DNA from: Phenylobacterium sp.
GTDB lineage: Bacteria; Pseudomonadota; Alphaproteobacteria; Caulobacterales; Caulobacteraceae
DNA: 64,000 nucleotides
Reading direction: 5' to 3'
Assembly (NCBI RefSeq): GCF_022402485.1
Contig: NZ_JAKRSA010000015.1
Coordinates: 146,340-210,339 of the forward strand
Under the pieces are notes generated by a model that did no database searches, was not told where the DNA came from, and worked only from the letters and a program-made list of their open reading frames with translations. Of this stretch, positions 1 to 9,700 are shown piece by piece. The position numbers and the translations under genes were made by a program. Positions within the stretch are counted from its first letter, which is position 1; each line of letters opens with the position of its first letter.

Positions 1-618
1 GAACTCGCCCGCTTCCACACCCTGCGTCAGCAGATCGCCAAGACCGGTGACCGGGCCAATGTGGCGCTCGCCGACTTCATCGCCCCCATCGGGACCAAGC
101 CCGACTGGATCGGCGGTTTCGCGGTTACTGCCGGACATGGGGAGGCGGCCATCGCCGCCCGCTTCAAGGCGGCCGATGACGACTATAATGCGATCCTGGC
201 GGCCGCCCTGGCCGACCGTCTGGCAGAAGCCTTCGCCGAAGCCATGCACCGCAAGGTGCGCACCGAGCTCTGGGGCTTCGCCGCTGACGAGCCCTTCGAC
301 ATCGACGCCCTGATCTCCGAGAAGTACCAGGGCATCCGCCCGGCTGCCGGTTATCCGGCCCAGCCCGACCACACCGAAAAAGAAACCCTGTTCCGTCTTC
401 TGGACGCCACGCACAAGGTGGGTATTGAGCTCACCGAGAGCTTCGCCATGACGCCGCCGTCCTCGGTATCAGGCCTCTATTTCGCCCATCCCCAGTCGCA
501 CTATTTCGGGGTTGGCCGGATCGAGAAGGACCAGGTGGAGGACTATGCCCGCCGCAAGGGCTGGGATCTGGCCAAGGCGGAGCGCTGGCTGGCCCCCATT
601 CTGAACTACGAGCCCTGA
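1..618 (+). CDS. metH: Cobalamin-dependent methionine synthase, C-terminal activation domain (5' end outside window)
   Basis: The reading frame is already open at base 1 and runs 205 codons to a TGA at 616-618, so the start lies upstream of the window. The visible part is the AdoMet-binding reactivation domain of MetH, which reductively methylates cob(II)alamin when the enzyme is oxidised. Supporting motifs are the early ADFIAP stretch, [15 protein letters not shown] around visible residue 115, and [16 protein letters not shown] near the end, which form the AdoMet and cobalamin contacts in this family. The protein is cytosolic and makes methionine from homocysteine. In Caulobacter relatives methionine synthase is often split into two proteins, but the window cannot show whether that holds here. 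The next gene follows within 25 bases. Confidence 0.95.
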   Translation, partial: ELARFHTLRQQIAKTGDRANVALADFIAPIGTKPDWIGGFAVTAGHGEAAIAARFKAADDDYNAILAAALADRLAEAFAEAMHRKVRTELWGFAADEPFDIDALISEKYQGIRPAAGYPAQPDHTEKETLFRLLDATHKVGIELTESFAMTPPSSVSGLYFAHPQSHYFGVGRIEKDQVEDYARRKGWDLAKAERWLAPILNYEP

Positions 619-641
619 TGGGCGAACACACGAGGGCAGCT

Positions 642-947
642 ATGAGCAAGATCGACGACCAGATCGCGGCTGAGGCCTTTCGCCGTCTGGTGGCGCATCT
701 GCAGATGCGGACCGACGCCCAGAACGTCGATCTGATGGGGCTGGCGGGGTTCTGCCGCAATTGCCTGGCCGACTGGGTCACCGAGGCGTCGGCTGGGACT
801 CTGGACCGCGAAGGGGCGCGGCAAGCCATCTATGGCATGCCGTATTCGGCCTGGAAGGCTGCCCAGCCCGAGGCCACGGCCGAGCAGTTGGCGCGGATGG
901 AGGCCAGTCTCACCCTGAACGAGACCCTTCGCGGTCGTCCCGACTAG
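642..947 (+). CDS. DUF1244 family protein
   Basis: A 101-residue protein of unknown biochemical function, recognised by the core GFCRNCLADW near residue 40 and the YGMPYSAWK stretch, both typical of the DUF1244 family of small helical alphaproteobacterial proteins. An ATG at 618 overlaps the metH stop as TGATG and would add eight residues. The ATG at 642 is preferred because GAGGG sits about six bases before it, whereas 618 has no ribosome binding site. The two cysteines four residues apart could bind metal, but that is speculation. It is probably co-transcribed with metH, and a strong terminator follows 38 bases after the stop. Confidence 0.8.
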   Translation: MSKIDDQIAAEAFRRLVAHLQMRTDAQNVDLMGLAGFCRNCLADWVTEASAGTLDREGARQAIYGMPYSAWKAAQPEATAEQLARMEASLTLNETLRGRPD

Positions 948-985
948 ACCTTAGTTCCAGGGTCATTCAGACACTGACATGAAAA

Positions 986-1020
986 AAGGGGCGGCCCCGC
1001 AAGGCCGCCCCTTAAGTCGT
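986..1020. terminator. Bidirectional intrinsic terminator
   Basis: A perfect 11-bp stem (AAGGGGCGGCC at 986-996, GGCCGCCCCTT at 1003-1013) with a six-base loop. It is flanked by six A on the left, which gives a U tract for leftward transcription of the TonB receptor, and by AAGTCGTTTT on the right for the DUF1244 transcript. It sits between the two converging genes. Confidence 0.85.
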
Positions 1021-1081
1021 TTTCAACGGGCGCCAAGTCAGCGCCCCGACCTGGCTTGGACAGCCAGGCCAGGGGCCGGGC

Positions 1082-4000
1082 TTAGAACTTCTTGCGCAGA
1101 CCGATCTTGAAGTTACGGCCGTACACATTGCCGATCGCCGGATCATACGAATACTCGATCCGCGAGGCGGAAGGATCAGCGTCGGTCAGATTGAGGATCG
1201 AGGCGGTGAGCGTCGTATCCCACGGCAGGAACACCCGGTAGGTGAGGTCCAGGGTCGTGAACGGATCCACTTCCAGCCCGAAGTTCACCAGCTGGCAGCC
1301 GGTGGTGGAGGCCGCATTGGCCACCGTGCAGGCCACTGGCGAGAAGCCGGTGTTGATCACGGTCGGGCCACGGTTGTCCGTGACGCCAGCAATGTGATTG
1401 ACCGTGGCGCGGACGCTGTGCGGGCCATTGTCGTACTCAGCATAGAAAGCGCCACGCCACTCCGGAATGGTCCCGGGCAAGCGGTCATAGTTGGCAAAGC
1501 CAACGGCCTCGTAAGCCGGGGCCACCGTCACACCATTCACGACGAAGGCGCCTTGCTCGTACTCCAGCACGTAGCTGACCGTACCGCTCAGGCTGACCTG
1601 CCCGCCGAAGACGTCTTCCGGATAGGAATAGTCCAGGGTGGCGTCGATGCCCGAAGTGGTCAGATCAGGGCCGTTGACCAGGTCCGAACGCACCCGCGAG
1701 ATGTCCGACCCCATGGTCAAGCCCTGAACGCAGGCGTTGTTGTTGGAGAAGGTCACCAGGCTGCGCAGCGGATCGGCACAGTTGACGAACTGGGCACCAT
1801 TGCCCGGGCCGTTGCCGACCCGGTTGGCGACCACATTGGCCGGCACCCGGACGATCTGGTCCTCGAGCTCAATGCTCCAATAGTCGACCATGGCGCGGAA
1901 GTCGCCGAAGTCCGCCAGGGCACCGACGCTGAAGGTCAGGGCCTTTTCCGGGCCGATGGCGCTGTTGCCGAAGGCGTCCACCGACTTGAAGGCATTGCCT
2001 GCTGCCTGGATGCCCGACAGACCTGTTGCACCGCCGGGAGCCCGGTCGGTCGGAGTTGGGCCACGGAAGGTGGTGCCCACCGAGCCGCGCATGGAGAACC
2101 AGTCGTTGGCGTCCCACTTGAGGGAGAGCTTCGGATTGGTGGTCGACCCGGTCTCACCGCCATAGTCCTCAAACCGCAGCGCCACAGCGGCGTTGAGGTT
2201 GTCGAGGATCGGCAGGTTCATTTCACCGAACACCGCGTAGATCGACTCGTCCACATAGTAGGGCTGCGACTGGCCCAGGAACATGTAAGGGCCGGTCTGG
2301 ATCGCACAGTTGGTGACGCCTGGGACCGGGCAGGGGGTAATGGCGCGGTCATAGAAGTTGCTGCCCAGACGACGGGTCTGTTCGGAGGCCCGCCATTGGG
2401 CGCCGGCCGCCCAGTTCACCACACCGCCGGGCAGTTCAAAGCCGGTGGAGCCGTTGAACACCAGGTCGACGACGTACATCTCGTTGGTGGTTTCGCCGAT
2501 CTGCTCGTCATAGAGCCAGCGGGCGAGCGCTGGGCTATTGGCCTGGGCCGGGTTGTAGTTAGGGTTCACGGCCCCAAGCTGCGGATTGCCCGGATAGGCC
2601 GTGGAGAACGGGTTCAGCCACTCGCAGCCATTGGCACCAGGGGTCGTGCCGGTGCAGCCCGGTCCACCCAGACCGCGCAGGGCGCTGTCCAGACGGCTGA
2701 TCAGGATGTCACGGGTGTTGCCGTAGGCCTGATTGCGCGCGTAGGTGAAGGCCAGATCCCAGCCGATACCGCCAGCGATGTCGAACTCGCCCTTCAGGCC
2801 GGTGGCGATGCGGAACAGCTCATAGGAGCGCTCGCCCTTTTGACCGTCATAGCCAAAGGCGGGGTTGCCGCCGCTGGCGAACGGCCGCCACAGGGTCAGC
2901 TGCAGACCAGACGTCGGCACGGCCGCATAGGCACCAGCTGCACCTGCCGAGGCGAAGATCTGCGGGTTGGCGGCCACGAAGGCCTGCACATAGGGGTTCG
3001 ACTTGGGCGCAAAATACTGGGTGCTGCCCGGGCCGAACGGCCCTTGGGTCGGGGGATAGGACGGCGAGTAGCCAATGTTGGGAACGTCGGTCTTGGAATA
3101 CATGCCCTCGAGGAAGAACTCGGTGGTGTCGTTCAGCTCGAAGTTCAGTTCCCCGTACAACTGGTAGCGGTCGGTTTCTTCGATCAGATTGGCGAAGGGC
3201 ACATAGGTGTAATAGCAGGCGGGAAGCTGGCTGGCGCCCGACTGGAACACCCCCTGATAGCCGCCAACGGCACCGCAGGAGCTTTCGCGGATCGAGCCGA
3301 CGGCGTCACCGTGGTTGGGGTCAGGAACGCCCGGGATGGTGGGCAGGTCAACGCCGAGGCGGGCCACATAGAAGCCCGGATTTGACAGGAACGACCAGCC
3401 GCTCGGGTTGGCGGTGTAGTCCTGATAGGCCCAGTCACGGTCCAGGGTGTCGAGTTCTGAGCGGTGCTGATAGCCTGCCGCGATGAAGGCGCTGCCGCGT
3501 TCACCCTGCCAGCCCCAGGCGGCGCTCATATTGTACTCGCCGTCCGAGCCGTCCACGTAACGGTACTCGCCGGACACCTCGAAGCCTTCGAAGGTCTTCT
3601 TGGTAATGAAGTTGATCACGCCGCCGATGGCGTCCGAGCCGTAGGTGGCTGCCGCGCCATCCTTCAGCAGCTCAACACGACCGATGGCCGCGGTAGGGAT
3701 CAGGTTAGTGTCGACGCCGGTGAGCGGGTCGGTCGAGGTGAAGCGGCGGCCATTGAACAGCACCAGGGTCCGCTGGGGCCCCAGGCCACGCATATTGATC
3801 GAACCCGCGCCGATGGCCCCCTGGGCCGAGGTCGAGAACTGGTTGGAGTCGCCAAGCACTGGGCCGCTGATGGTCAGTGACTTGATCAGTTCGGTGGTCG
3901 AGGGCGAGCCCTGCTTTTCCAGGTCCGCGGCACTGATCACATCCACCGGCAGGGCGGCGTCCTCAGGCGTCCCGGCAATGAACGACCCGGTGACGACGAT

Positions 4001-4102
4001 CTCTTCGACCATGGTCTGAGCAGAAGCCTGACCCGCCACGAGGCTGAGGGCGAGGGCGACAGCCGTGGTCGAGACCGTCGACAAGTATTTAGAACTCCTC
4101 AC
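1082..4102 (-). CDS. TonB-dependent outer membrane receptor
   Basis: A 1006-residue receptor with an N-terminal signal peptide ending near QASAQ (about residues 1-28), a TonB-box-like VEEIVVTGSF, a plug domain to about residue 170 (MRGLGPQRTLVLFNGRR, then GRVELLKDGAAATYGSDAIGG), and a long beta barrel ending in the outer-membrane signature ...LRKKF with a terminal Phe. The many Asn/Tyr-rich, Cys-containing extracellular loops fit the large receptors Caulobacteraceae use for sugars, peptides and other nutrients. The substrate cannot be read from sequence. The start is a GTG with GGGGA just upstream, and no better ATG precedes the signal peptide. It stands alone with a 600-base upstream region holding two palindromes, and it ends at a strong terminator. 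Confidence 0.95.
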   Translation of the reverse strand: MRSSKYLSTVSTTAVALALSLVAGQASAQTMVEEIVVTGSFIAGTPEDAALPVDVISAADLEKQGSPSTTELIKSLTISGPVLGDSNQFSTSAQGAIGAGSINMRGLGPQRTLVLFNGRRFTSTDPLTGVDTNLIPTAAIGRVELLKDGAAATYGSDAIGGVINFITKKTFEGFEVSGEYRYVDGSDGEYNMSAAWGWQGERGSAFIAAGYQHRSELDTLDRDWAYQDYTANPSGWSFLSNPGFYVARLGVDLPTIPGVPDPNHGDAVGSIRESSCGAVGGYQGVFQSGASQLPACYYTYVPFANLIEETDRYQLYGELNFELNDTTEFFLEGMYSKTDVPNIGYSPSYPPTQGPFGPGSTQYFAPKSNPYVQAFVAANPQIFASAGAAGAYAAVPTSGLQLTLWRPFASGGNPAFGYDGQKGERSYELFRIATGLKGEFDIAGGIGWDLAFTYARNQAYGNTRDILISRLDSALRGLGGPGCTGTTPGANGCEWLNPFSTAYPGNPQLGAVNPNYNPAQANSPALARWLYDEQIGETTNEMYVVDLVFNGSTGFELPGGVVNWAAGAQWRASEQTRRLGSNFYDRAITPCPVPGVTNCAIQTGPYMFLGQSQPYYVDESIYAVFGEMNLPILDNLNAAVALRFEDYGGETGSTTNPKLSLKWDANDWFSMRGSVGTTFRGPTPTDRAPGGATGLSGIQAAGNAFKSVDAFGNSAIGPEKALTFSVGALADFGDFRAMVDYWSIELEDQIVRVPANVVANRVGNGPGNGAQFVNCADPLRSLVTFSNNNACVQGLTMGSDISRVRSDLVNGPDLTTSGIDATLDYSYPEDVFGGQVSLSGTVSYVLEYEQGAFVVNGVTVAPAYEAVGFANYDRLPGTIPEWRGAFYAEYDNGPHSVRATVNHIAGVTDNRGPTVINTGFSPVACTVANAASTTGCQLVNFGLEVDPFTTLDLTYRVFLPWDTTLTASILNLTDADPSASRIEYSYDPAIGNVYGRNFKIGLRKKF

Positions 4103-4133
4103 ACGTTTCCCCTTTGAATTTAAACAGCAGCTT

Positions 4134-4197
4134 GGATCAACAATGATCCGAAGCGGCGTAAAGAGGCTCTAAGGGATAATAAATCAACCCTAGGGTT
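4134..4197 (-). promoter_or_regulatory. Palindromes in the upstream region of the TonB receptor
   Basis: Two symmetrical sites precede the receptor start. GGATCA-ACAA-TGATCC (4134-4149) lies about 32 bases before the GTG, and the perfect 12-mer AACCCTAGGGTT (4186-4197) is next to an AT-rich TTTATTAT (minus strand, about 4175-4182) that could be a -10 box. The positions suit an operator and a 5' leader hairpin, but no regulator gene is adjacent. Confidence 0.4.
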
Positions 4198-4582
4198 TGA
4201 CGCTTGTGCTTAAAAACAATGAGAATAGATGACGGTTACGTCAGTTATAAACGGTCGGTAAACATAAAAAGCGCTGATACGTCAAAACGTGTACCGCACC
4301 TTCTACAGGTCATGGAAAAAACCTATTAATATCAATAGACTATTTTGCACGCGGCGTTGAAAACCTGGGCGCGTCACCGCCCTGTCACGTTCCCGCCACA
4401 CCCGCCGCAAAAAAGGCGTTCGGCAGCAATTTTGGCCGTATTTCAGGCGGATAGGTGCCTGGCTTTGCCAAGCATGCCGGAAAAAACCCCGCTGTCAGGG
4501 CGAATCTAGTTCTGCAGGGCCTTTGACCTTGCGCGACGGCTTCAAACGCGAGTCGCAGTTGCCAGGCTGGAGCGGTCCATGT

Positions 4583-4689
4583 GGCACCTGACCGCCCGCG
4601 AGCCCGTCAGCGCGCCCCAGATCTGGCCTGTTCCTCCAGGGCTACCGCCTCAGTCAGGTGCCGTGCAGAGCGGGACTTGCACGCTCTGC
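4583..4689. other. Structured segment downstream of pyrC
   Basis: A perfect 10-bp inverted repeat with a 60-base interior (GGCACCTGAC at 4583-4592, GTCAGGTGCC at 4653-4662) is followed immediately by a second hairpin (GCAGAGCG at 4665-4672, CGCTCTGC at 4682-4689). In pyrC mRNA this would be the 3' untranslated region. It lacks a T tract on either strand, so it is not a standard terminator. A small RNA or a 3' stabilising structure is possible. Confidence 0.3.
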
Positions 4690-4710
4690 CTCGGCCCTGG
4701 CCTGTCTCGC

Positions 4711-5796
4711 CTATCGGGCCAGCCGCCAGTTCAGCATGGAGCCTGCATGAAAGGGGACGATATCGGCTGCGGCCAAGCTGAGGCGGTCTGGGACCGATTG
4801 AACGACGCGCTCCAGCACGATCTGATCCTCGTTGAGGGCAAGCCCATAGAACCGAGGTCCGTTTTCAGAGGCGAAGGCCTCAAGCTTGTCCAGGGCCCCC
4901 TCTTCCTCGAAGACCTTCGCGTAGCTTTCGAGCGCATGGGACGCGCTGAAGATCCCCGCGCAACCGCAAGCCGACTCCTTGTCAGTCGCCGCGTGCGGGG
5001 CCGAGTCGGTGCCCAGGAAGAATTTCGCGGACCCCGATGTGGCGGCTTTGCGCAAGGCCAATCGATGATGCTCGCGTTTGGCGACGGGGAGACAATAGAA
5101 GTGCGGGCGGATGCCGCCCTCAAACATGGCGTTGCGATTGAAGTCGAGGTGGTGGGGCGTGATGGTGGCCGCCAAGGTTGCCGGTCCCTCGGCAACAAAG
5201 GTCGCGGCCTCCTCGGTCGTAATGTGTTCAAAAACGATCTTTAGCGCAGGGAAATCGCGTATCAACTTTGACAATATGCGATCGATAAAAACGGCTTCAC
5301 GATCGAAGATGTCGACGTGCTGCTCAGTCACCTCGCCATGCAACAGCAATGGCATGCCGATGCTCTGCATGACCTCCAGGACGGGGTAGATGTTCTGCAC
5401 ATCTGTCACCCCATGATGGGAGTTGGTTGTGGCATGGGCGGGATAGAGCTTGCAGGCCGTGAACACCCCCTTGGCAAAGCCCGCCTTGACCTCTGCCGGA
5501 TCGATGCCATCGGTCAGATAGCAGGTCATCAGGGGGGTAAAGGACAGTCCGGGCCTGATCGCCGCCATGATTCGCGACCTGTAAGCCTCGGCCGCGGCGA
5601 CCGTTGTGACTGGCGGGTCCAGATTGGGCATGACAATCGCGCGGGCAAACTGCTGCGCGGTGAAGTTCGCCACCGCCGCCAGCATGGGTCCGTCCCTGAG
5701 GTGGACATGCCAATCATCTGGTCGACGCATCACGATGCGGGTTGGTGGGCTCGCATCCCCAGGCTTGATTGAATCTGTCGGTTCGGCGAGCGGCAT
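4711..5796 (-). CDS. pyrC: Dihydroorotase (class II)
   Basis: Dihydroorotase closes carbamoyl-aspartate to dihydroorotate in pyrimidine synthesis. The 361-residue protein has the class II pattern: zinc ligands in DWHVHLRDG (about residues 28-36), the carboxylated lysine in [26 protein letters not shown], and the late GTDSAPH aspartate. It is about 13 residues longer at the N terminus than enzymes whose N terminus lies close to RRPDDWH; no strong ribosome binding site is visible before the ATG at 5796, so a start nearer RRPDDWH is possible. It stands alone, far from carA and carB at the other end of the window, which serve the same pathway. Confidence 0.97.
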   Translation of the reverse strand: MPLAEPTDSIKPGDASPPTRIVMRRPDDWHVHLRDGPMLAAVANFTAQQFARAIVMPNLDPPVTTVAAAEAYRSRIMAAIRPGLSFTPLMTCYLTDGIDPAEVKAGFAKGVFTACKLYPAHATTNSHHGVTDVQNIYPVLEVMQSIGMPLLLHGEVTEQHVDIFDREAVFIDRILSKLIRDFPALKIVFEHITTEEAATFVAEGPATLAATITPHHLDFNRNAMFEGGIRPHFYCLPVAKREHHRLALRKAATSGSAKFFLGTDSAPHAATDKESACGCAGIFSASHALESYAKVFEEEGALDKLEAFASENGPRFYGLALNEDQIVLERVVQSVPDRLSLAAADIVPFHAGSMLNWRLAR

Positions 5797-6004
5797 GGGG
5801 GATCACCAGAGATGTGAAACGTGCAAGCGCCTTACCCTCTAACACGGGCTCAAGGGTTCAAGATCGCGTTATCGGGCAGGCAAAAGTGCGGTCTCATTTC
5901 AGGCGGCCCGGACAAGGTGGGAGTCGGTTTTCGGACCCGCGCGTCAAGGTCGCTCAAAGTGTCGTAGGTCGCGGCGGCCTTTGGGAAACACAGGCTCAGT
6001 GGAC

Positions 6005-6703
6005 CTAGCCGCCTACCGGTTCGTCAGTGGGCGCTGGGGATGAGACCTCTGAGGAGACCGCGTCTGGTCGCGATTCAGGAAGCTCTTCTGGGGGCAGAAG
6101 GTGAGCCAGGGGATCGTCTTCTGTCGGTTCAACGGCCGCGGCCTCAGGCATGGCGGGCATGATTTCGGCGGTCAGATCAAAGGCCGGACCCATAAGTCTG
6201 GCCCTTTCCTCCAGGGTGACCGCCGTGGACTCGCAACTGGCAGGCAGGGTCCAGCTCATCCACTCCTGGGCCAGACGGGCCGGGGGCAGATCAACAGACC
6301 GGCTCCAGCTCCCGCGCCCCCGGCGCAGGGCTTCAGCCCCATGGGCGTTGATCGGCCGAGGGCTGGCCTTCTCCGCCGCCTCCATCGACCGCTCGAACAG
6401 AATGAGGTTCTCCGCGCTCAGGGCGTCGAGCTCATCATAGGCCTTGAGATCATCCGCCAGGGAGGAGCCTGGGCGACGAAAGGCGGTCTCAATGCGGATC
6501 ACCTCGGGCATGACCTGCTCTCGCAGGCCCCGGTGCGCCGACAGAGCACCATAGCACCAGGCCACCAGCCCATAGGGATCGCGAGGGGCCCCGGCGGGAT
6601 AGGGGAGCGGCGGCGCGTCGGCAGCCGGAGGGGCTGTCTCAGCGGCGGCAGCAGCCTCAGGATCCTGGGCCAGCAGGGCCAGGGCGAACAGGAACGGTGA
6701 CAT
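6005..6703 (-). CDS. Predicted exported protein of unknown function
   Basis: A 232-residue protein with a short hydrophobic N terminus (MSPFLFALALLAQDPEA) that looks like a signal peptide or anchor, then an Ala/Pro-rich linker. A helical region follows with GLVAWCYGALSAHRGL and a second cysteine later (LPASCES), then an acidic Pro-rich tail. I do not recognise a family, though similar unnamed proteins occur in Caulobacter relatives. The start at 6703 is chosen because the hydrophobic stretch begins there. An in-frame ATG at 6784 would overlap the upstream gene by 50 bases and bury the signal sequence. It lies 28 bases after the hydantoinase gene on the same strand and is probably co-transcribed with it. 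Confidence 0.6.
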   Translation of the reverse strand: MSPFLFALALLAQDPEAAAAAETAPPAADAPPLPYPAGAPRDPYGLVAWCYGALSAHRGLREQVMPEVIRIETAFRRPGSSLADDLKAYDELDALSAENLILFERSMEAAEKASPRPINAHGAEALRRGRGSWSRSVDLPPARLAQEWMSWTLPASCESTAVTLEERARLMGPAFDLTAEIMPAMPEAAAVEPTEDDPLAHLLPPEELPESRPDAVSSEVSSPAPTDEPVGG

Positions 6704-6731
6704 CACAGCAGGGCGCCTCGGAGGTCTGAAC

Positions 6732-9700
6732 TCAGTTAGCCGCGTTGGGTCCAAATCCCCCGCCCCCCGGGGTGTGGATCTCAATCGCGTCCCCGGCTGC
6801 CACCCGAATGGAGAAGCAGCCCGACAATTCCTTTACCTCGCCCTTGGCGGTGATCAAAGCCTGCCAACCCGCGGCCCCGCCTTCGCCTCCCGCCAGACCC
6901 TCGGGCGGGAACAGTCTGCGGCTCGACAGGAGCGCGGCCTCCATCGGGGCCAGAAAGCGCAGCCGGCGTATGATGCCGTCCCCACCGGGCTGGGCCCCTC
7001 TGCCCCCGGAGCCAGGCCGGAGCGCAAAGCGCTCAAGGCGAACTGGATATCGCCGCTCAAGGATTTCGGGATCTGTGAGCCGTGAATTGGTCATGTGGGT
7101 GTGGATTCCCTCAGCGCCCGGCGCCTGGGCGGTGGCGCCGGCCCCGCCGCAGAGGGTCTCGTAGTACTGACGTGTCTCATCGCCGAAGGTGAAGTTGTTC
7201 ATGGTCCCTTGGGCGCCGGCCATAACCCCAAGCGCGGCGTAAAGGACGTCGACCACATGCTGACTGGTCTCCACGTTACCGGCCACCACGGCGGCGCCAG
7301 GGGCAGGGTCGAGCATGGAGCCCGGCCGGACTCGGATCTCCAGGGGGGTCAGGCAGCCGGCATTGAGCGGAATGTCGTCATCCACCAGGGTGCGGAAGAC
7401 ATAGAGGGCGGCGGCATCGACGATCGAAGCCGGGGCGTTGAAATTTGAGGTCAGCTGGTCGGCGCTGTCAGTGAAGTCCAGCACGGCGCGGCCAGCGGCG
7501 GCGTCTACCGTGATCTTGACGGTGATCTTGGCCCCGCCATCCATCTGCGTCTGCGCCGATCCGTTCCGCAGGTGCCCGATCGCCCGTCGCACGGCCGCCG
7601 TGGCGTTGGCCTGGACATGGCCCATATAGGCCGTGACCGTCTGAGGTCCGAAGGCGGTGATCATCGCCGCGACCGCCTCGCCCCCCGCCCGGCAGGCGGC
7701 GATCTGGGCCTTCAGGTCGGCAATGTTGCGATCCGGGTCGCGGGAGGGCCACGGGCCAGAGGTTAGGGCCCTACGCACGGGCGCTTCCAGGAATTCCCCG
7801 TGCGCCATGATCGGCAGGGCATCGAGCAGGACGCCTTCTTCCGCGATGGTCGTCGAAAACGGCGGCATAGATCCCGGCTGCACGCCCCCCACATCAGCGT
7901 GGTGTCCCCTTGCCGCCACATAGAAGCTTGGCCGCGCATCGGTGCCGACAAAGATCGGCATGACCACCGTGATGTCCGGCAGGTGTGTTCCCCCGGCATA
8001 GGGATTGTTGAGGGCAAAGGCCTGGCCCTCCGCCAGAACAGGGTGGCGGTCGCGGACTGCCCGCACACTTGCCCCCATGGACCCCAGATGCACCGGCATG
8101 TGCGGCGCATTGGCCACCAGCCCGCCATCGGGATCAAACAGGGCGCAGGAGAAGTCGAGGCGTTCCTTGATGTTCACCGACTGGGCCGTCCGCTCCAGGG
8201 CAGCTCCCATGGCCTCGGCCACCCCCATGAACCGGCGATTGAACAGCTCCAGGGTGATCGGGTCAGGCGTCGTGAGATCGCCTGTGGAGACGCGGGATCG
8301 CGCATCTCGCGCCATGCGCTGCAGTCTGATCAGACCGTCATCGCCTGCCTGCGCCCGCCAGCCCGGTGCCAGGGCGATCTGGGTGTCTGGCCGAACGATC
8401 AGGGCGGGCCCCTCCTGAGTCGTCAGCTGGGCGGCATCGACCACAGGAACCTGGACCAGGGCCCCTTCGATATAGGCCAGGGTGAACCCGTGTTGCGGTT
8501 CAAGGCGCGCCTCTGCCAGGGGGGCTGACCCCAGCCCCTGGCCGGCACCCGCGCTGACCTCCGCTTCCACGGCGGCAATCAGAATGGTCCGACCTGGCTC
8601 GATGAATCCAAACAGCCGGGCATGGGCGGCTTCAAAGGCGGCGCGGACCTCCAACAGTTCCCCAGGGGCGGTCGGGAGCTCGGCGTCAGCGCCGTCATAG
8701 CGCAGGCGCAAGGTGACCTGTCGCTGACCCACCTCGGCCCCCTGAGCGGCAAGGTCGACGCTGGCCGCCGCCGTGAGCCCCTCTGCCAACTGGCGCGCCG
8801 CCTCCAGCCCCTGTGGGTCGAGGGCCACCTCCAGTCCGCTCTGGCGCAGGGCGCGGACCTGGGCATGACCAATGCCATAGGCCGACAGGAGGCTGCCATA
8901 TCGAGGGCAGAGCACCTGGTCGATGCCCAACGCCTCAGCGGTCTGGCAGGCGACCTGGCCGGCCGCCCCGCCAAACGCCACCAGGCCATGATCCCGGGGA
9001 TCAAACCCGCGCTCAGTGGAGATCTTGCGAATGGCCAGGGCCATCTGTTCCACGGCGATCGCCAGGAAGCCTTCGGCAGCGGCCTCGGCGCTGGCTGCCC
9101 CCATGGCTGTCGCAAGCTCGGCCAACCTTTGGCGAGCGGCCTTTGCGTCCAGAGGCGCGTCGCCATTCGGCCCGAAAATGGCCGGAAAACGTCGAATATC
9201 GAGCCTTCCCAGCACAATATTGGCGTCGGTTACCGTGGCTGGACCACCCCGTCCGTAGGCTGCGGGACCAGGATCGGCGCCGGCGCTGTGGGGACCGACC
9301 CGGGCGCGCAGGCCGTCGAAGGCCAGGATCGAGCCCCCGCCGGCGGCAACCGTCTCAATGTCCAGCATGGGGCTGCGCAGGCGAACGCCGGCAATCTCGG
9401 CCCTGTCCCGGCGCTCCAGGCGACCGGCATAGCGGCAGACGTCGGTCGATGTGCCCCCCATGTCGAAACCGAGGACCGCAGGCACCCCCGCTGCGCGTGA
9501 TGTCTCGGCGACCCCGACCACTCCGCCGGCCGGCCCCGAGTCCACAGCGTCGCGGCCTCGGAAGGCGCTGGCGGAGACCAGGGCTCCGGCTGAGGTCATG
9601 AAATAGAGCGGGGCCCCGTTCACGGCCTCGGCCACACCCTGAACATATTTCTGCAGGATCGGCGTCAAATAGGCGTCGGCCACCGTAGTTTCTGCACGGG

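Larger units (their letters stand above)
4103..4710. other. Long intergenic region, no gene seen
   Basis: About 600 bases between two leftward genes. The half next to the TonB receptor (4103-4340) is AT-rich for this genome and looks like promoter DNA. The half next to pyrC is GC-rich and contains inverted repeats (separate entry). Open frames here are only antisense extensions over pyrC with no ribosome binding site. I see no tRNA or other recognisable RNA gene. Confidence 0.5.

Noticed and set aside
1394..3385. 663-codon open frame antisense to the TonB receptor
   Set aside because: A shadow of high-GC codon use opposite a clear receptor. No ribosome site and no recognisable domain.
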